Shown: piece after piece, positions 1 to 11,191 of the stretch | Position numbering within the stretch: the first letter of the stretch is position 1 | Layout: each line of letters opens with the position of its first letter | Origin: Cycas panzhihuaensis | Lineage: Eukaryota; Cycadophyta | DNA length: 64,000 nt | Direction: 5' to 3' | Assembly: GCA_023213395.1 (NCBI GenBank) | Contig: CM041465.1 | Span: forward strand, 76,763,741 to 76,827,740 | Program-made: the position numbers and the translations under genes | Notes under the pieces: model-generated | Seen by the model: the letters and a program-made list of their open reading frames with translations, nothing else | What the model was told of the DNA's origin: nothing | Database searches by the model: none

Positions 1-759
1 TTGAATGTAGAAGCTCTACCTAAAAGAGAGCTTATGGTGTAACAAATTCACTCATAACCTTGCTAGTCTATTTATTGTATTTATTTACATATTTTTATTG
101 AATATTTTAATTATTCAACTTAATATAGTTTAATTAGTATACATATATTTAGATTATAACATTTTTATCAAGGTCTTTATTTAATATCTTTTTAATAATT
201 AAAAGTTGATATATATTTTTTCTTTTGTGGCTTATATACTAAAGAGCACTTTATCTCTTTTACCTCCTTATAGTTTTTAATATATAACTTAGTCATAAAA
301 AATCAAAATTAAGTGTTGTTTTAGAAGTTAAGTTCTTATTTTGATCCTTTATTAAGTGAAGGATCTTTCAAGACTTTTTGAAGTCATTTGATATAGTATT
401 TTTATAGTCAAAATTAATGCTAGCTTGTAGACTTCTTACAAGTTGACCCTTGAATAAATCTAATAAAACTTTAGCTTGTAATCATTATTAATATAAAAAT
501 CTTACTTTGGAGGAAGTTGATTCCTAATTGGGACACTTATGCATGTCTTAAAATTGAAGGGAGACAAGTTTTACTTGTGTTTTTTGATGCTTTCATTGCC
601 TTGTTCAAGTGGATTTCAAGAATTTTCTTTTAAGTACTTTATTTTTTTCAAGTAGTTTATTTTAGGGTAATTTTCTTCATTATGGGCAAGCATAAGTAAC
701 GTAATGGTATTAAAAGCTTATGGTACTAACTTTTTGAATTAGAGTAGAAGAATAAAACC
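1..759. other. AT-rich leader or flank of copia F, no gene seen
   Basis: No credible coding region on either strand. The stretch is very AT-rich and lies just upstream of the F gag homology, so it is probably F's untranslated leader. I found neither a clear primer-binding site nor a match to the LTR-like sequence at 11192, so F's 5' LTR is lost, highly diverged, or outside the window. Confidence 0.4.
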
Positions 760-1720
760 TATCTTTATGTTAAAGTATATGTATGACTTGATTAAAATAA
801 GTTATGAAGCTTTTGATAATAATGCTACTGAAGACCAAAAGAAGACCTATAAGATGAATGAAAAGCAAGACAATGAAGCCTTAGAATTTATCTTATACAC
901 ATTAAAAGATCATATTTTTTAAAAGGTTAGTGAAGCATCTACATCAAAGGAGGTATGAGATGCTTTGAAGATCACCTATAAAGAAGTTACTACATCCAAA
1001 TTCTAAACGTTAAGGAGTAAGTTTGAAAATTATAGGATGAATAATAATGAAGGAGTAAATGACTTCATAATTAAAATACGAGGCCTAGTTAATCAAACGA
1101 GGGCCTTAAGAGAAGTCATTACTGAACAAAGAGGAGTGGTAGAGAAAATCTTAAGTTGTGTTATTAATATTAAAATATTTAAAATAGTTATAATAAGTAT
1201 TAAGGCCTCTAAAGACCTAACTACCCTCCTAATTGAACAATTAAGTACTATGTTACTTGTTGTTGAAGAGAAAAAGGAGGTTAGTAAATTTCTAGAATAT
1301 GCCTTTGTCACTAAGGTAAAGATTAGGCCTATTATTCATGGCTAAAACTCTAGCAGAAGAGGATAATCTCCTAAAGGAAAAGGTCAGAATTCTAGAAATC
1401 AAAGTTAATTTAATAAAAAATAAGGACAAGATTATCTAGGGCAAGGACAATATTATCAAGGTCAAGGTTATTTTCATCAAGGTTAAAATTAATTCCAAAG
1501 TCAAAGACAAAGATACTTTTAAGACCAATTTGGTTAAGGTAAAGGACAAAATTGTGAACCTTAAGGAAGAGGTAGAAAACAAAATCCAAGAGGTAGGAAC
1601 CTAGGACAAAGAGGAAGAAGTCCTAAAGGTAGAGAAATAATGCAATACTTCTATTCTCATAGAAATAGACACTTAAAAAAAATATTATAAAAAGGTCCAA
1701 CTTACAAAAAGGAATAGCTA
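760..1720 (+). pseudogene. copia F gag (UBN2 domain) with degenerate zinc knuckle
   Basis: Gag coats the element RNA in cytoplasmic particles. The translation shows the UBN2 pattern: ALEFILYTLKDHIF, then a V-DALK segment, TLRSKFENYRMNNNEGVNDF, and IKIRGLVNQTRALREVITEQ with VVEKIL. The longest open part is 1037-1345. Upstream in-frame stops sit at positions that are normally Gln or Trp. After about 1345 a Gly/Gln/Arg-rich stretch continues in other frames, and at about 1640 a knuckle remnant (QYFYSHRNRHLKK) has lost its cysteines. Not functional. Assignment to copia rather than gypsy is firm because the copia pol follows on the same strand. Confidence 0.8.
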
Positions 1721-1779
1721 ATACAATAGTTGAAGAAAGAGAAAATTAAAGACTCTTTCTATTAAGTTTGATGGAAAAT

Positions 1780-2634
1780 AAAGAAGAAGATAATCAGTAT
1801 ATTAACTTAAGATATTCTACCCACATGATACATAGAGAAGAATGGTTTAAGAAGTTAGACAACACCAAAGGGAGTAAAATTATATTTAGTGACAATAGTA
1901 CTCAAGCTGTAGTTGACAAAGAGAATGTTGTTATATAAATAGACTTTAAAGAAATAAGGTATATCAATGTTGTACTCCATGTGCCATCACTTAAGAAAAA
2001 ATTATTATCAATAGGATAAATAATGAGGCAAAAATATAAGGTGATCTTTGATAATGGAAAGTGTACCATTAAAGATAAGCTAAAGAACAAAGCAATAATT
2101 ACTAAGGGATAAATAACTAGCAATAAATTATTTAAATCAGTCATTCCCCCAACTGATTATTATACCTTAAAGTCTTTAACCAATGTGGATAATGAGACAT
2201 GGTACAAAAGACTTGGCCATGTGAATTATAACAGTTTGGTATTAATTAAGAAGATAGAAATGGTGATATGACTACTTGATATTGAACATAGCAAGGAAGT
2301 ATGTAAACAATGTATTCTAGGTAAACAACAAAATGGAGGATTCCCTAATGAGAGTTATATAACCAATAGGCCTCTTTAGCTAGTATACATAGAATTACAT
2401 AGACTAATAGATGTGCTTTCACTTGGAGGAGCCAAGTATTTCATGACTTTTATTGATGATTTTATAAGGATGACTTGGGTTTACTTTCTCAAGTTCAAGT
2501 TAAATATACTCTAATACTTTATTGACTTCAAAAATATAATTGAAAGATAAAGTGGATATAAAATTTTCATCCTAAAATAAGATAATTGGGGAGAATTCAA
2601 TTCAAATGAATTCAAAGATTACTATAGATATTTT
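1780..2634 (+). pseudogene. copia F pol, part 1: protease remnant and integrase N-half
   Basis: Translation gives YINVVLHVPSLKKKLLSIG then stop, followed by KVIFDNGKCTI, the segment linking copia protease to integrase. WYKRLGHVNYNSL and CKQCILGKQ at about 2200-2330 form the integrase HHCC zinc-finger region. MTFIDDFIRMTWVYFLK starts the catalytic core, and DNWGEF at about 2580 corresponds to the DNGGEF motif with one Gly changed to Trp. Stops at Gln/Trp positions break the frame. The coding sequence stops at the LINE insertion point and resumes at 8963, where it reads on as KDYYRYFE. Confidence 0.82.
2617..2634. repeat. LINE target-site duplication, left copy
   Basis: The 18-bp string gattactatagatatttt is repeated exactly at 8963-8980, on the other side of the LINE. 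Long exact duplications next to a poly(A) tract are the hallmark of target-primed reverse transcription. The last four T merge with the LINE's poly(T), so the element boundary is uncertain by a few bases. Confidence 0.95.
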
Positions 2635-2641
2635 TTTTTTT
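2631..2641 (-). other. LINE poly(A) tail (poly(T) on + strand)
   Basis: An uninterrupted run of 11 T at the 3' end of the minus-strand LINE, next to the left target duplication, fixes the element's orientation. The first four bases are shared with the duplication. Confidence 0.85.
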
Positions 2642-2786
2642 GGTAAGGTAAAATGAATTTATAGTGGGTTTGAACAGGATCCCACAACCTATTACATCAG
2701 AGGACGCTATGCTAACCAATATATATATGACCGTGACATCCCCGCGGTCTAGGCCAGAGAGCTAAATGCCGGGATAAGCCCCACGA
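2642..2786 (-). other. LINE 3' UTR
   Basis: About 145 bases between the ORF2 stop (2787) and the poly(A) tract, with no coding content. In plant L1 elements this region is usually read by the element's own RT when priming starts. Confidence 0.6.
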
Positions 2787-3275
2787 CTAGCTGTTACTGA
2801 TCATATCCTTTTCTACCAAAACCATAAGATCCCTAGAGAACTCACCTCTCCACACTTGACCTTTCTTGTGCCTTGCTCCCCAGTTTGCCAAGAAATCGGC
2901 TGGCTTGTTGCCTTCTCTCAAAGTATGCCTTATACGGACTTCCACCAGTCCCTTAATGATCTCTTTGGCGTCATTAAAAAGGGTCTGGAATCTCCAATCT
3001 GGAAGGGCCTCCCCTCTCAGAACCTTAAGCACCACCTCAGAGTCCCCCTCTAAAACTAGACGCTGGGCATTACCTTCCACAGCTAGGTCAAGGGCTTTAA
3101 ACATAGCCCTCATTTCCGCATAGTGGTTTGTCTGGTAATCATAGTATTCTGCAAAAGCCCAAATTGGGGAGCCGGAGTAGTCCCTGCAGATACCCCCACC
3201 ACCCGCTTCCCCAAGGTTCCCTTTGGCCACCCCATCAAAGTTAACTTTGATCCAGGGCTCCTGAGGTCGCCAATC
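2787..3275 (-). pseudogene. LINE ORF2 RNase H domain
   Basis: Open to its stop once the frameshift at about 3280 is passed. It starts KVNFDGVAKG and contains AEMRAMFKALDLA, LEGDSEVVLKVL and NKPADFLANWG. The four acidic catalytic positions of RNase H (NFDG Asp, AEMRA Glu, EGDS Asp, PADFLA Asp) are all present. This C-terminal RNase H is typical of plant L1 elements and degrades the RNA strand of the hybrid. As a domain it looks undamaged; it is stranded from the RT by the frameshift. Confidence 0.9.
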
Positions 3276-3442
3276 ACAGATCTGGGCTTCACCGCCTCAA
3301 AATCAGGCTGAATACCCCATTTACTTAAAATCCTACTCTCCGATAAGGAAATACGTTTTTCTTTCACGTTCCCAACGTTCTCCTTAATATCCAAACTAAT
3401 TAGAAAATGGCGACCGTCCATCTGGGTTTCCTGAAAAATTCT

Positions 3443-4234
3443 CTAATTTCTCTCCTTCCATATATTCCAAGCTAATATCGGGAGCGCGCACTTCCAAATA
3501 TTGCTTAGCGTTCTACTTCTAAAAGGGCTAAGCCAGGCATGCCATAAGTCAATAGTTTTCTCTGAGAAGATCCAACAGACCTCCAATTTCTCAAGTAACA
3601 TCCTCCAGACCTCTCTAGTAAAGGAACACCCAATAAATATGTGATCCATAGATTCCTCCTCTGAGCAACATAGAGGGCATCTATTCACCAACGAAAAGCC
3701 TCTCCTATTGAGATTGTCTATGGTGAGGATTTTATTCATAAGGCAGGTCCACCAGAATATGGCTATCTTTGGAATAATAGGGAGCCTCCAAACACTAGCA
3801 AGGGTAGGATTTCTATGATCCCCTCTGGCTAAACAAAGGAACTGATATCCTTGTTTAGCAGTGTAGTCCCCGGATGGGCCCAGAGGCCACACAACCGAAT
3901 CCAGCAAGGACAATCTAGGGATATAAATCTTACGGAGAATCCCTTTTAACTTGTTTAAGCTCTCTTACAATCCTTCTATTTGAATTTCCTCGAAGGGCTT
4001 CCATCTCCTATTTTTGCCATTCCCAGTCCAATAATCCTTAACCTGAATACCATATTGCCTAACACAGGGACCCATAATAGGTTCCAGATCTGGGCAATCC
4101 TTAAGCGCTATGTCACAACACCACACGTCCTCCCAGAATCTGATGGAGTTACCATCTCCAAGTCTCCATTTCAAACCATTCCTTATATTCCTCCATGCTT
4201 TTAATATGCTTCTCAGATCGGTGAACCAACTCAA
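3443..4234 (-). pseudogene. LINE ORF2 zf-RVT (zinc-binding) region
   Basis: Two open pieces (4234-3965 and 3913-3443) in the same frame. The second contains WRLPIIPKIAIFWW, NKILTIDNLNRRGF, CPLCC with MDHIFIGCSFTREVW, and ends WNIWKERN, the usual zf-RVT order between the LINE RT and RNase H. The Cys-x2-Cys pair and the downstream His/Cys are kept. A stop and a short gap separate the pieces. Confidence 0.85.
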
Positions 4235-4299
4235 GCCTCATTCTCGAGGAGAGAACCCCCTTGAATGTATTTTCTGTCCAAGATCTTCTCCCATAGTCT

Positions 4300-6124
4300 C
4301 TAACCCCCTTTAAATAACAGCCATCCCAATTTAGCCCCTAGAGTAGCATTGAAGAGAGAAATCCTTCTCAGGTTGAGGCCACTAGCCCATTTCGGTGCGC
4401 AAACTTTATTCCAGCTTACCAAGTGTATTCTGTCTTTGCTCTCCGCCCCCGACCAGAGGAATCTCTTCTAGATAGATTCTATAATGTTTGATATACCCGC
4501 TGGAACCCTGAATATAGACATCCAAAATACTGGGATGCTCTGCAGCGTCGAGGCTACTAGCTGGAGTTTTCCGGCTAGGCTCAACAGAGCACCTTTCCAG
4601 CCCGCTAGCTTCCTTTGCATCCTGTCAATAAGGGGGTTCCACATATCCTTGGACATTCTCCCAACAAAGAGTGGCAGCCCAAGATAAATTGTGGGGAGCT
4701 TTTTAATGTTCATCTCTAAGGTTCTACTGATCCTGCCTTGGACATAACCTGGGGTATTGATAAAGAAGACATTGCTCTTGTTCAAATTTATTTTTTGGCC
4801 CGTGGCCTCCTCAAAGAGTTCCAATATCTCTTTAAATTTGGAGGCCTCGCTTATAGTAGCCTTTCCTAAAAAAATATTATCATCCACAAATTGATGATGA
4901 ACCACATTATCTACTCCAGATGTCGATTTTATACCTTTTATGGCCCTCGCTCGACCGACCTGTGGTTCTCCTGTGAGCTCGACCATCGTAATATACAAGA
5001 AGGGAGAGAGAGGGTCTCCTGCCTCACAGAATCCCGGAAAAACCTGGAGGAAGAGCCATTAATAATGACAGAAAATTACGGGCTGCCAATGCATAGTTTA
5101 ATCCATGACCGCCAAGTCTCCCCAAAGCCAAATGCCCCAAGGCAATCTAATGACAATCCTAAGAGACTCTATCAAAGGCCTTGAAAGGTCGATCTTAATA
5201 AGCATCACGGCTCTTTCCTTTTGCGGTGAATGGATTGTTTCGTACAACAATATAACCATCGATATGGTATGCCTGAAGAAAACCATCTTGGTTCTGGGAA
5301 ATAATGTTTGGCATAATTTTCTTCAACCTATTTACCAGAACCTTAGTTAGGATTTTGTACTTAATGTTACAAAGGCTTATAGGGCGGAACTCCTCCATCC
5401 TTTTTGCCCCATCTTTCTTAGGAATAAGGACAAGGAATGTGGACTGCCACTCCTGCAGAATCTTTCTGTTCACTTGAAACTCCTTCATAGCTTCCATGAG
5501 ATCCCCTTTAATAATATCCCAGAATTCCTAAAAGAACCCCAGGGAAAATCCATCGGGGCCCAGCGCCTTATCTTTCTTCATACCAAAGAGAGCCGCCTTA
5601 ACCTCATCCTGAGTGAATGGGGCTGAAAGCTGGGCATTCTGCTCCCCATTCACCAAGCAAGGAATGTTGTTCAGGAACTCTCTTCTCCTATCCCCATCCT
5701 CGAACGTCGGTTCAGTAAAAAGGTTCTTGAAGTAATCATAAGCCAGCTCCTTCATACCCTCAACTGAGCTAACAGCAGACCCATCATCCTTAAGAAGGCT
5801 GTTAATTCTGTTATACGCCCTATGTTTTACAGCGGTCATATGGAAAAATCTAGTATTTCTGTCACCTTCAGCCAGCCAGAGGGCCCTAGATTTTTGTCTC
5901 CAATGGATCTCCTCCCTGTTAAGTATCTCCTCCATAGTCTCTGTAAGCTCCTTCTCCGCCTTGTCAAGCTCCAATGATCTGCCCATCCACTCAATTTGTT
6001 CCTCTATGCTTTTCAGATCTTGGATTGTTTTATCCTTTTGTGCATTTATGTTTTGAAAGACCTCCTTGTTCCAAGCTTTTATTTGTCTTTTAACCCAGTC
6101 CTGGTTCTTTGAAAATCTATACAT
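4300..6124 (-). pseudogene. LINE ORF2 reverse transcriptase region
   Basis: The linker (residues around FHMTAVKHRAYNRI) is followed by DKALGPDGFSLGFF, where a TAG at 5528 replaces a Gln or similar, then FRPISLCNIKYKILTKVL, NQDGFLQ, LIKIDLSRP and the catalytic HQFVDDNIFLG near 4890. KLPTIYLGLPLFVGRM and LAGKLQLVASTLQSIPVFW follow in the thumb region. At least two frameshifts near 5200 and 5000 separate the pieces. The order and spacing match plant L1 RT. Confidence 0.9.
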
Positions 6125-6195
6125 AGCATGTCCTTTAATGTCTATACCCCACCAATCCTCAATTTTGTTCTGTAGATCTGGATGGCGAAGCCATA

Positions 6196-6972
6196 TTAAT
6201 TCAAATCTGAAAGGGGCCCCACTGAATTTAGCGGATCGAGCTGACCGAGGGGCGAGTGGTCCGAACTAATCCTCGGCAATGCCTCTAACGCAAAGTCTGA
6301 GAAACACCTCATCCAATCATAGTTAGCCAACACCCTATCCAGCTTGATTTGAATAAGGCTGTCTCCCAACCTCTTGTTGGTCCAGGTATAAGATGACCCC
6401 CTAAGCCTGACATCTTCCAAGCCCCCTTGTTGAAGAAAGTCGCCAAATTCGGCCATACTAGTGGTCCAACCCCCGATGCCTCCTCTCTTATCTCCAGGGG
6501 ATAAAGCCGAGTTAAAGTCACCCGCCAGTAGCCATGGGAGCCGGCAATCCTTGTGAGCTTCTATCAGTCTATCCCAAAGCCCCTTCCTGGCTGTTTGAAG
6601 AGTTGGGGCATAAACATTGGTAGCCATCCATGTAATGTTGTTACTTTTGTTTGTTAATCGAACTGAAATAAAGGAGTCCTCAACCAAATAGGTTTCTCCC
6701 GACCAGATAGATGGGTTCCAAAGCACCATCAATCCTCCGATGCCTTGACTATAGTCCCTCTCTGAACCATCCACATACTTCTAGATTTTATTTCTGATCT
6801 TTGACCCATTCTCCTTGCTCAGCTTTGTTTCTTGCAGAAATAATAGGTCCAATTGATATCTAGTTCTCATATCCTTAATTATTCTTTGCTTCGAAGGGGC
6901 ATTCAAACCCCTAATATTCCATGACATAAATTTCATCGCTTCTTTCTCAGTTTCCAGACTCATAAATTTCAT
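6196..6972 (-). pseudogene. LINE ORF2 endonuclease domain
   Basis: This segment of ORF2 covers the exonuclease-endonuclease-phosphatase fold: the N-terminal strand SWNIRGL with the metal-binding Asn, LQETK with the catalytic Glu, GDFN, and the terminal SDH motif. One TAG at 6781-6783 breaks it. The reading frame ends at 6196 only because of an upstream frameshift: RFELIWLRHPDLQNK, the expected continuation, is present in another frame. Confidence 0.88.
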
Positions 6973-6996
6973 CGCTTCTTTCTCAGTTTCCAGACC
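6925..6996 (-). repeat. 36-bp tandem duplication at the LINE ORF1/ORF2 junction
   Basis: Two adjacent copies (6925-6960 and 6961-6996, one difference at the last base) encode MKFM with SLETEKEA between them. The duplication is 12 codons, in frame for ORF2, and repeats the ATGA stop-start overlap, so ORF2 has two possible starts 36 bases apart. Confidence 0.95.
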
Positions 6997-8339
6997 TCTG
7001 CAGTATCCCCTTTTGGGGGGTCTCTGACTACTGTACTAGATCTAAGAGTAGGACCTTCAAGGAATGCTTCCTTTAGAGTTTTCTGCGTGCCTAAGTCAAC
7101 CTGAGCCACCGAATCTTTCTCCCTTTGTAGCCTTGAAGGTGGCCTACCAACCTTCTTCTCAGCACCCACGTCAGGCATCTTCTTTTGAGATGAGGTCAGG
7201 TGCAGCGGTGAAACAAGGGCCGCCCTACCCAACACCTCGGTACAGCAAGCCGCCTGATCCGCTTCAACCGCTGAGGTTAAGCCTGCCTCCAACCCTACCA
7301 TTTTGTTCTTCTCTGCCTCCTGCCTGGGTTGCCCCTGTAGGTCAATATGAGCCGGCTCACCACTTGAGTGAGGGGAATCCCTCACTCCATCCACACCAGT
7401 CGAGCCCAACTGGGTCTCAGGGGCCTGAGCCACTTGGTCGTCTTCCTCCAACAGCGTGTCCTCCTCATTAGGATCAAAACCCAAGTTTGGGAGGGATACC
7501 TCTGTGGTCCCCGGGGGTGCTGGGCATTCAAAACCCACCCCAGTTTCTTGGGGGTTTGAGGCAAGATGTTTTTTTTCTTTCTCATCTTTTGAGGACTGTA
7601 CTCCTAGACACTTCTATGGCAAATGCCCCAAATTTCTACAGGTTGAACATCTAAAATGGTCCATCTCATAAACCAGTGGTTGAACCCAACTCTTATCCAG
7701 GAAATCCATCCGAATGTCATCCAAGAGAGGCTTGTCTAATCTTGCCAGAGCACAAATTCTGGCGTTTATAAGCCTGCTCCTATTCCTCGTCACTGAGTCA
7801 ACTACTAATAGAGGGCCCACCACTTTCACAATGCCTTTGAATACTTCAGGGTTCCAATGGTGAAGGGGGAGGCCCGGGAGTTGGATCCAGATTGGAGCTT
7901 GTCTGATTTTAGGGCTCGAGGGATCAAAATCCATATGCCATTTCTCGAGAGAAAGGGCCTTTCGTCCGAACATCCAAGGGGCCCTAATCAGAATACCAGA
8001 CATGTCATCATATGAGGCAAATTTAAATAGCACACAGCCCTTAGTCATGGCTATTACCTCCACACTACCCATTGTTCTCCACTTGGTCTTTGTCCATGTC
8101 CTTATGGCTTCCAATCCTGGCCTGGGGCCTGAAAATCTGCCCACCAGGTAGTTCTCCCATAATTTTTTGATTTTTTCTACCAATGCCAAAGGAATCTATA
8201 ACCTAGCTTTACTATCCACAATCTCTGGTGTTAGCTCAAAGGATTCATCCTCGTTTGTTTTCAGCACATCGCAGTAGGTTCTCCCTAAGGATGGGTTAGG
8301 GTTCTGGTTCTGGTTTAGAAAGGTATGATCTTTTTCCAT
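6969..8339 (-). pseudogene. LINE ORF1: RNA-binding protein (DUF4283-like and CCHC knuckle)
   Basis: ORF1 protein binds LINE RNA. ATG at 8339 opens a frame that continues to TGA at 6969, about 456 codons, interrupted by TAG at about 8198 and TAG at about 7614. The N-terminal part (VGRFSGPRPGLEAIR, GCVLFKFASYDDM, APWMFGRKALSLEKW, WIQLPGLPLHHWN) is the DUF4283/DUF4408-type region common in plant LINEs. The knuckle CSTCRNLGHLP-stop-KC is a correct C-x2-C-x4-H-x4-C with the second stop inside it. The C-terminal half is acidic and low-complexity. Both stops are single codon changes; there is no frameshift. Confidence 0.88.
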
Positions 8340-8962
8340 TATATTAAGAGAACAAAACTACAGAAGAAACCAGCAAAGCAATTCAACAAAATAACATTGG
8401 CATTCCAAGCTTCTTCAGCCAAACTTTCCAAGAAACAAACTCCAGATCACCAAGCAATGACATACCAAATATCTTGACCAAAGATGTGCCTGCCCGATTC
8501 TCAATAGTGAATTCAAAATCCCTAGCTCCCCATTAATGCAGTCCGGTCTCGGGGAATGTCTAAGGGTCCCGCGACCCTCCCCAAGCCAAAACACGCCCTT
8601 TAGATCGGCCTTGAAGGGGCAACGTTCATCCTCTAGAAGATTGCTCCAGTGTAACCAATGATCTGGAGACCGCGGGAGATAATCAGCGCTCCGTTGCTCT
8701 CTTCCTCCTCTGATGAACATGTCTTCTGTTCCCAGCCCAGTTGCATGCTCCTCTAACACCGCCACGGCTTGAGCGATTGAGGAAAGCCTGAATACATCTG
8801 CAGCGACTAGCCGGCCTCCATCTCCTTCACCCTCCGAGTGACGCCATGGCGTCTGGACTCTCCCCGAGAACACCTGCGCTGCCACGCTCTTCACGCCAAA
8901 CCCTAGCTCGAAGACGCACAGAACCAGGTCCAGCTCGCTCCACAATCTTTTTAAAGTATGTG
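8340..8962 (-). other. LINE 5' UTR, GC-richer, with an upstream open frame
   Basis: About 620 bases upstream of the ORF1 ATG, much less AT-rich than the flanks. In L1 elements this region holds the internal promoter. A 176-codon open frame (8945-8415) fills most of it; I recognise no domain in it and treat it as an upstream or chance frame. Confidence 0.6.
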
Positions 8963-8980
8963 GATTACTATAGATATTTT
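8963..8980. repeat. LINE target-site duplication, right copy
   Basis: Exact second copy of the 18-bp string at 2617-2634. The copia F integrase reading resumes here. Confidence 0.95.
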
Positions 8981-11190
8981 GAGATAAGGAAATAGCTCAT
9001 AAATCCCTATACATCTTAACAAAATAGGATTGTAGAAAGAAAAAATAAGATAAGTATTGAAATGACAAGAAGTATGCTTAAGGATAAGTATCTTGGTAAT
9101 GAATATTGGGTAAAAGTTGTATATATAATTGTTTATTTATTGAAAGCTATATAACTAAAGTAGTGAGATGGGTTATACTTGAAGAAGCTTGTACAAGTTA
9201 CAAGCTAATTATTAAACACTTAAGAGTTTTTGGGTATATAGCTTATGTATATATTTTAGAACAAAGGAGAACAAAATTAAATGACAAAAGTATAAAGTAT
9301 ATATTTATAGGATATAACAACTCATCTAAATCTTATAAATAATATGATCTAAAAGGCAAAAGGATTATTATAAGTAGGGATATTATCTTTAATAAAGATG
9401 AATTCTATCAAGAGGAAGTTGTTGAAAAGAATGAATAAAAAAATATCATGATTGAAGTAGACTCTAACTCAAAAGATATAAATGTAAGTAGTGCAAATAA
9501 AGTAAGACCATCTACTTTAAGTTAAAGGGTTCCAAAATGGGTACAAAGGGCTCATAAGCCTTAAAACATCTTAAACACTAATTTTAAGAGAAGAAGAATA
9601 AGATCTAAAAAGGTAAACTTTACACTTATGACTCAAGTTATGGAGTTAACTGAGCCTCAAAACTTTGAAGAGGCAAGTAGTCAAGATGAATGGAATAATG
9701 TAATGAAGGAAATTCACAATGCTTTAGTGAAAAATGACATATAGGAGTGAGATTTTCCACCTAGGAAGAATGCTATTAGGATAAAATAGTTATACAAGAC
9801 CAAGTATAAATTAGATAGGTCCATTAATAAATATAAGACAAGGTTAGTTGTAAAAGGTTATACTCAAATTAAGGGCATAGATTATAATGAAATATTTGCA
9901 CATGTTATAAGGTTGGGAACAATTACATTAATCATGGCATTAGTTATATATCAAGGTTGGATAGTCCATCAAATAGGTGTGAAAAGTGCCTTCTTGAATG
10001 GCTATATAGATGAGGAAATCTATGTCTAACGGTCAAAGGGTTTTGAAGTGAAAGGAAAAGAAGATAAGATCTACAAACTCAAAAAGACCTTACATGGACT
10101 CAAGCAAGTACCTAGATCATAATACTTTAAGATTGATAAATATTTGAAGGATAAAAAATTACTAAGAAGCCAATGAGATCCCAATTTGTATATAAAATTG
10201 GAAGGAATCTTAGTGCTAACTGTGAGCTTATATGTAGATGACTTAATATATACTAGGAATTGTGATTACTTGTCCTAAAAGTTTAAAAAATATATGTGCA
10301 ATGAATTTGAGATGAAAGACTTGGGACTTATGCATTATTTCTTAGGCATTAAAATATGGTAGGATGAAAAGGGGATATTTATATCTCTAAGGAAATACAC
10401 ATTGGATATGTTACATAAGTTTAACATAGATAGGTACAAGCCCCTTGCAACACTAGTAGAGATTAGTTTGAAATTGTTTAAGTTTAAGGAATTTAAATTA
10501 GTTGGTCCTACACATTATAGATAGTTGATGGGAAGCCTAATTTACTTGATCTCAACTCAACCAGACATTATATATATAGTAAATGCGATTTCTAAGTTTA
10601 TGCATGAGCCTAAGGTAAAACATTAGCAAGTAGCCAAAAAGATTTTCAAGTATCTCAGAGGTACTATTAAATATAGATTATATTACAGGTCATTAGGAGA
10701 TTATAGGTTGATTAGTTATACAAACTTAGACTAGGCGTGTTGTATAGATGATAAGAAATCTATTTTAAGGTATGCATTCAATTTGGGTTTAGCAGTAGTA
10801 GTATAGAGTCTAAAGAAGCATGCAACAATATCTCTTTCTATTGTAGAAGCAGAGTATAAAGAAATTATAACAAAAGCTTATGAAATAATTTATCTTAGAA
10901 GATTACTTCAAGATTTATAAGAAGAATAGTTTGGTCCCACATAATTATTTTATGATAATTAAATCATAATTTAGATGAGTGAAAATCTAGTGTTTCATGG
11001 AAAGACAAAGAATATTGAAACACAACATCACTTTATCAAAGAGTTAATATAATAAGATAAATTAGAATTGGTCTATTATAGCATCAAAGATTAGGTGGCA
11101 GATAGTTTTATAAAAGCACTTGGAAACATAAAGTTTATTAAATTTAGAGATAAACTTGGAGTCTTCCCAAATGGGCATTATAGAGGAAAA
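8963..11190 (+). pseudogene. copia F pol, part 2: integrase C-half, RT, RNase H
   Basis: Continues the integrase (QNRIVERKNK region near 9030; the FLGI and KLNDKSIKYIFIGYNN segment near 9220-9320). RT spans about 9680-10580: TKYKLDRSINKYKTRLVVKG, HQIGVKSAFLNGYIDEEIYV, KKTLHGLKQ, LYVDDLIYT with the catalytic YVDD intact, and LMHYFLGIKIW. RNase H follows (KYLRGTIKYRLYY, SIVEAEYKEI near 10840) and the element's last codons are near 11190. Stops at Gln/Trp codons are scattered throughout, so it is inactive despite the preserved YVDD. Confidence 0.88.
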
Positions 11191-11191
11191 A

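Larger units (their letters stand above)
2787..6972 (-). pseudogene. LINE ORF2: endonuclease, RT, zf-RVT, RNase H (broken)
   Basis: Encodes the enzyme that nicks target DNA and reverse transcribes LINE RNA onto it. It starts at ATG 6972, overlapping the ORF1 stop as ATGA. The apurinic-type endonuclease runs to about 6200 (MSWNIRGLNAPSKQR, LLFLQETK, LLAGDFNS, SSDHSPL), with one TAG at about 6781. A frameshift near 6230-6260 leads into the RT (6124-4300), which has a TAG at 5528, frameshifts near 5200 and 5000, and an active-site motif FVDD near 4885. The zf-RVT domain (3913-3443) has paired CPLCC and a His motif. A last frameshift near 3280 precedes RNase H. The span of roughly 1,395 codons is normal for the family. 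No single functional protein can be read. Confidence 0.93.
2635..8962 (-). mobile_element. L1-type LINE retrotransposon, near full length
   Basis: On the minus strand a 5' UTR (8962-8340), ORF1 (8339-6969), ORF2 (6972-2787), a short 3' UTR and a poly(A) tail (poly(T) at 2631-2641) are in order, flanked by exact 18-bp duplications. The body is far less AT-rich than its surroundings and carries only a handful of stops and frameshifts, so it is much younger than the copia element it entered. ORF1 has a DUF4283-like region and a CCHC knuckle; ORF2 has endonuclease, RT, zf-RVT and RNase H. This is a typical plant L1 clade carrying an RNase H domain. Confidence 0.95.

Noticed and set aside
1902-2144. 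80-codon minus-strand frame
   Set aside because: It lies across the copia F protease-integrase region, which reads clearly on the plus strand; no domain of its own.
7064-7471. 135-codon plus-strand Pro-rich frame
   Set aside because: Antisense shadow of LINE ORF1's low-complexity C-terminal half.
8415-8945. Possible host gene exon in GC-rich DNA
   Set aside because: It is inside the LINE boundaries set by the 18-bp duplication and occupies the 5' UTR, so it is not flanking host sequence.
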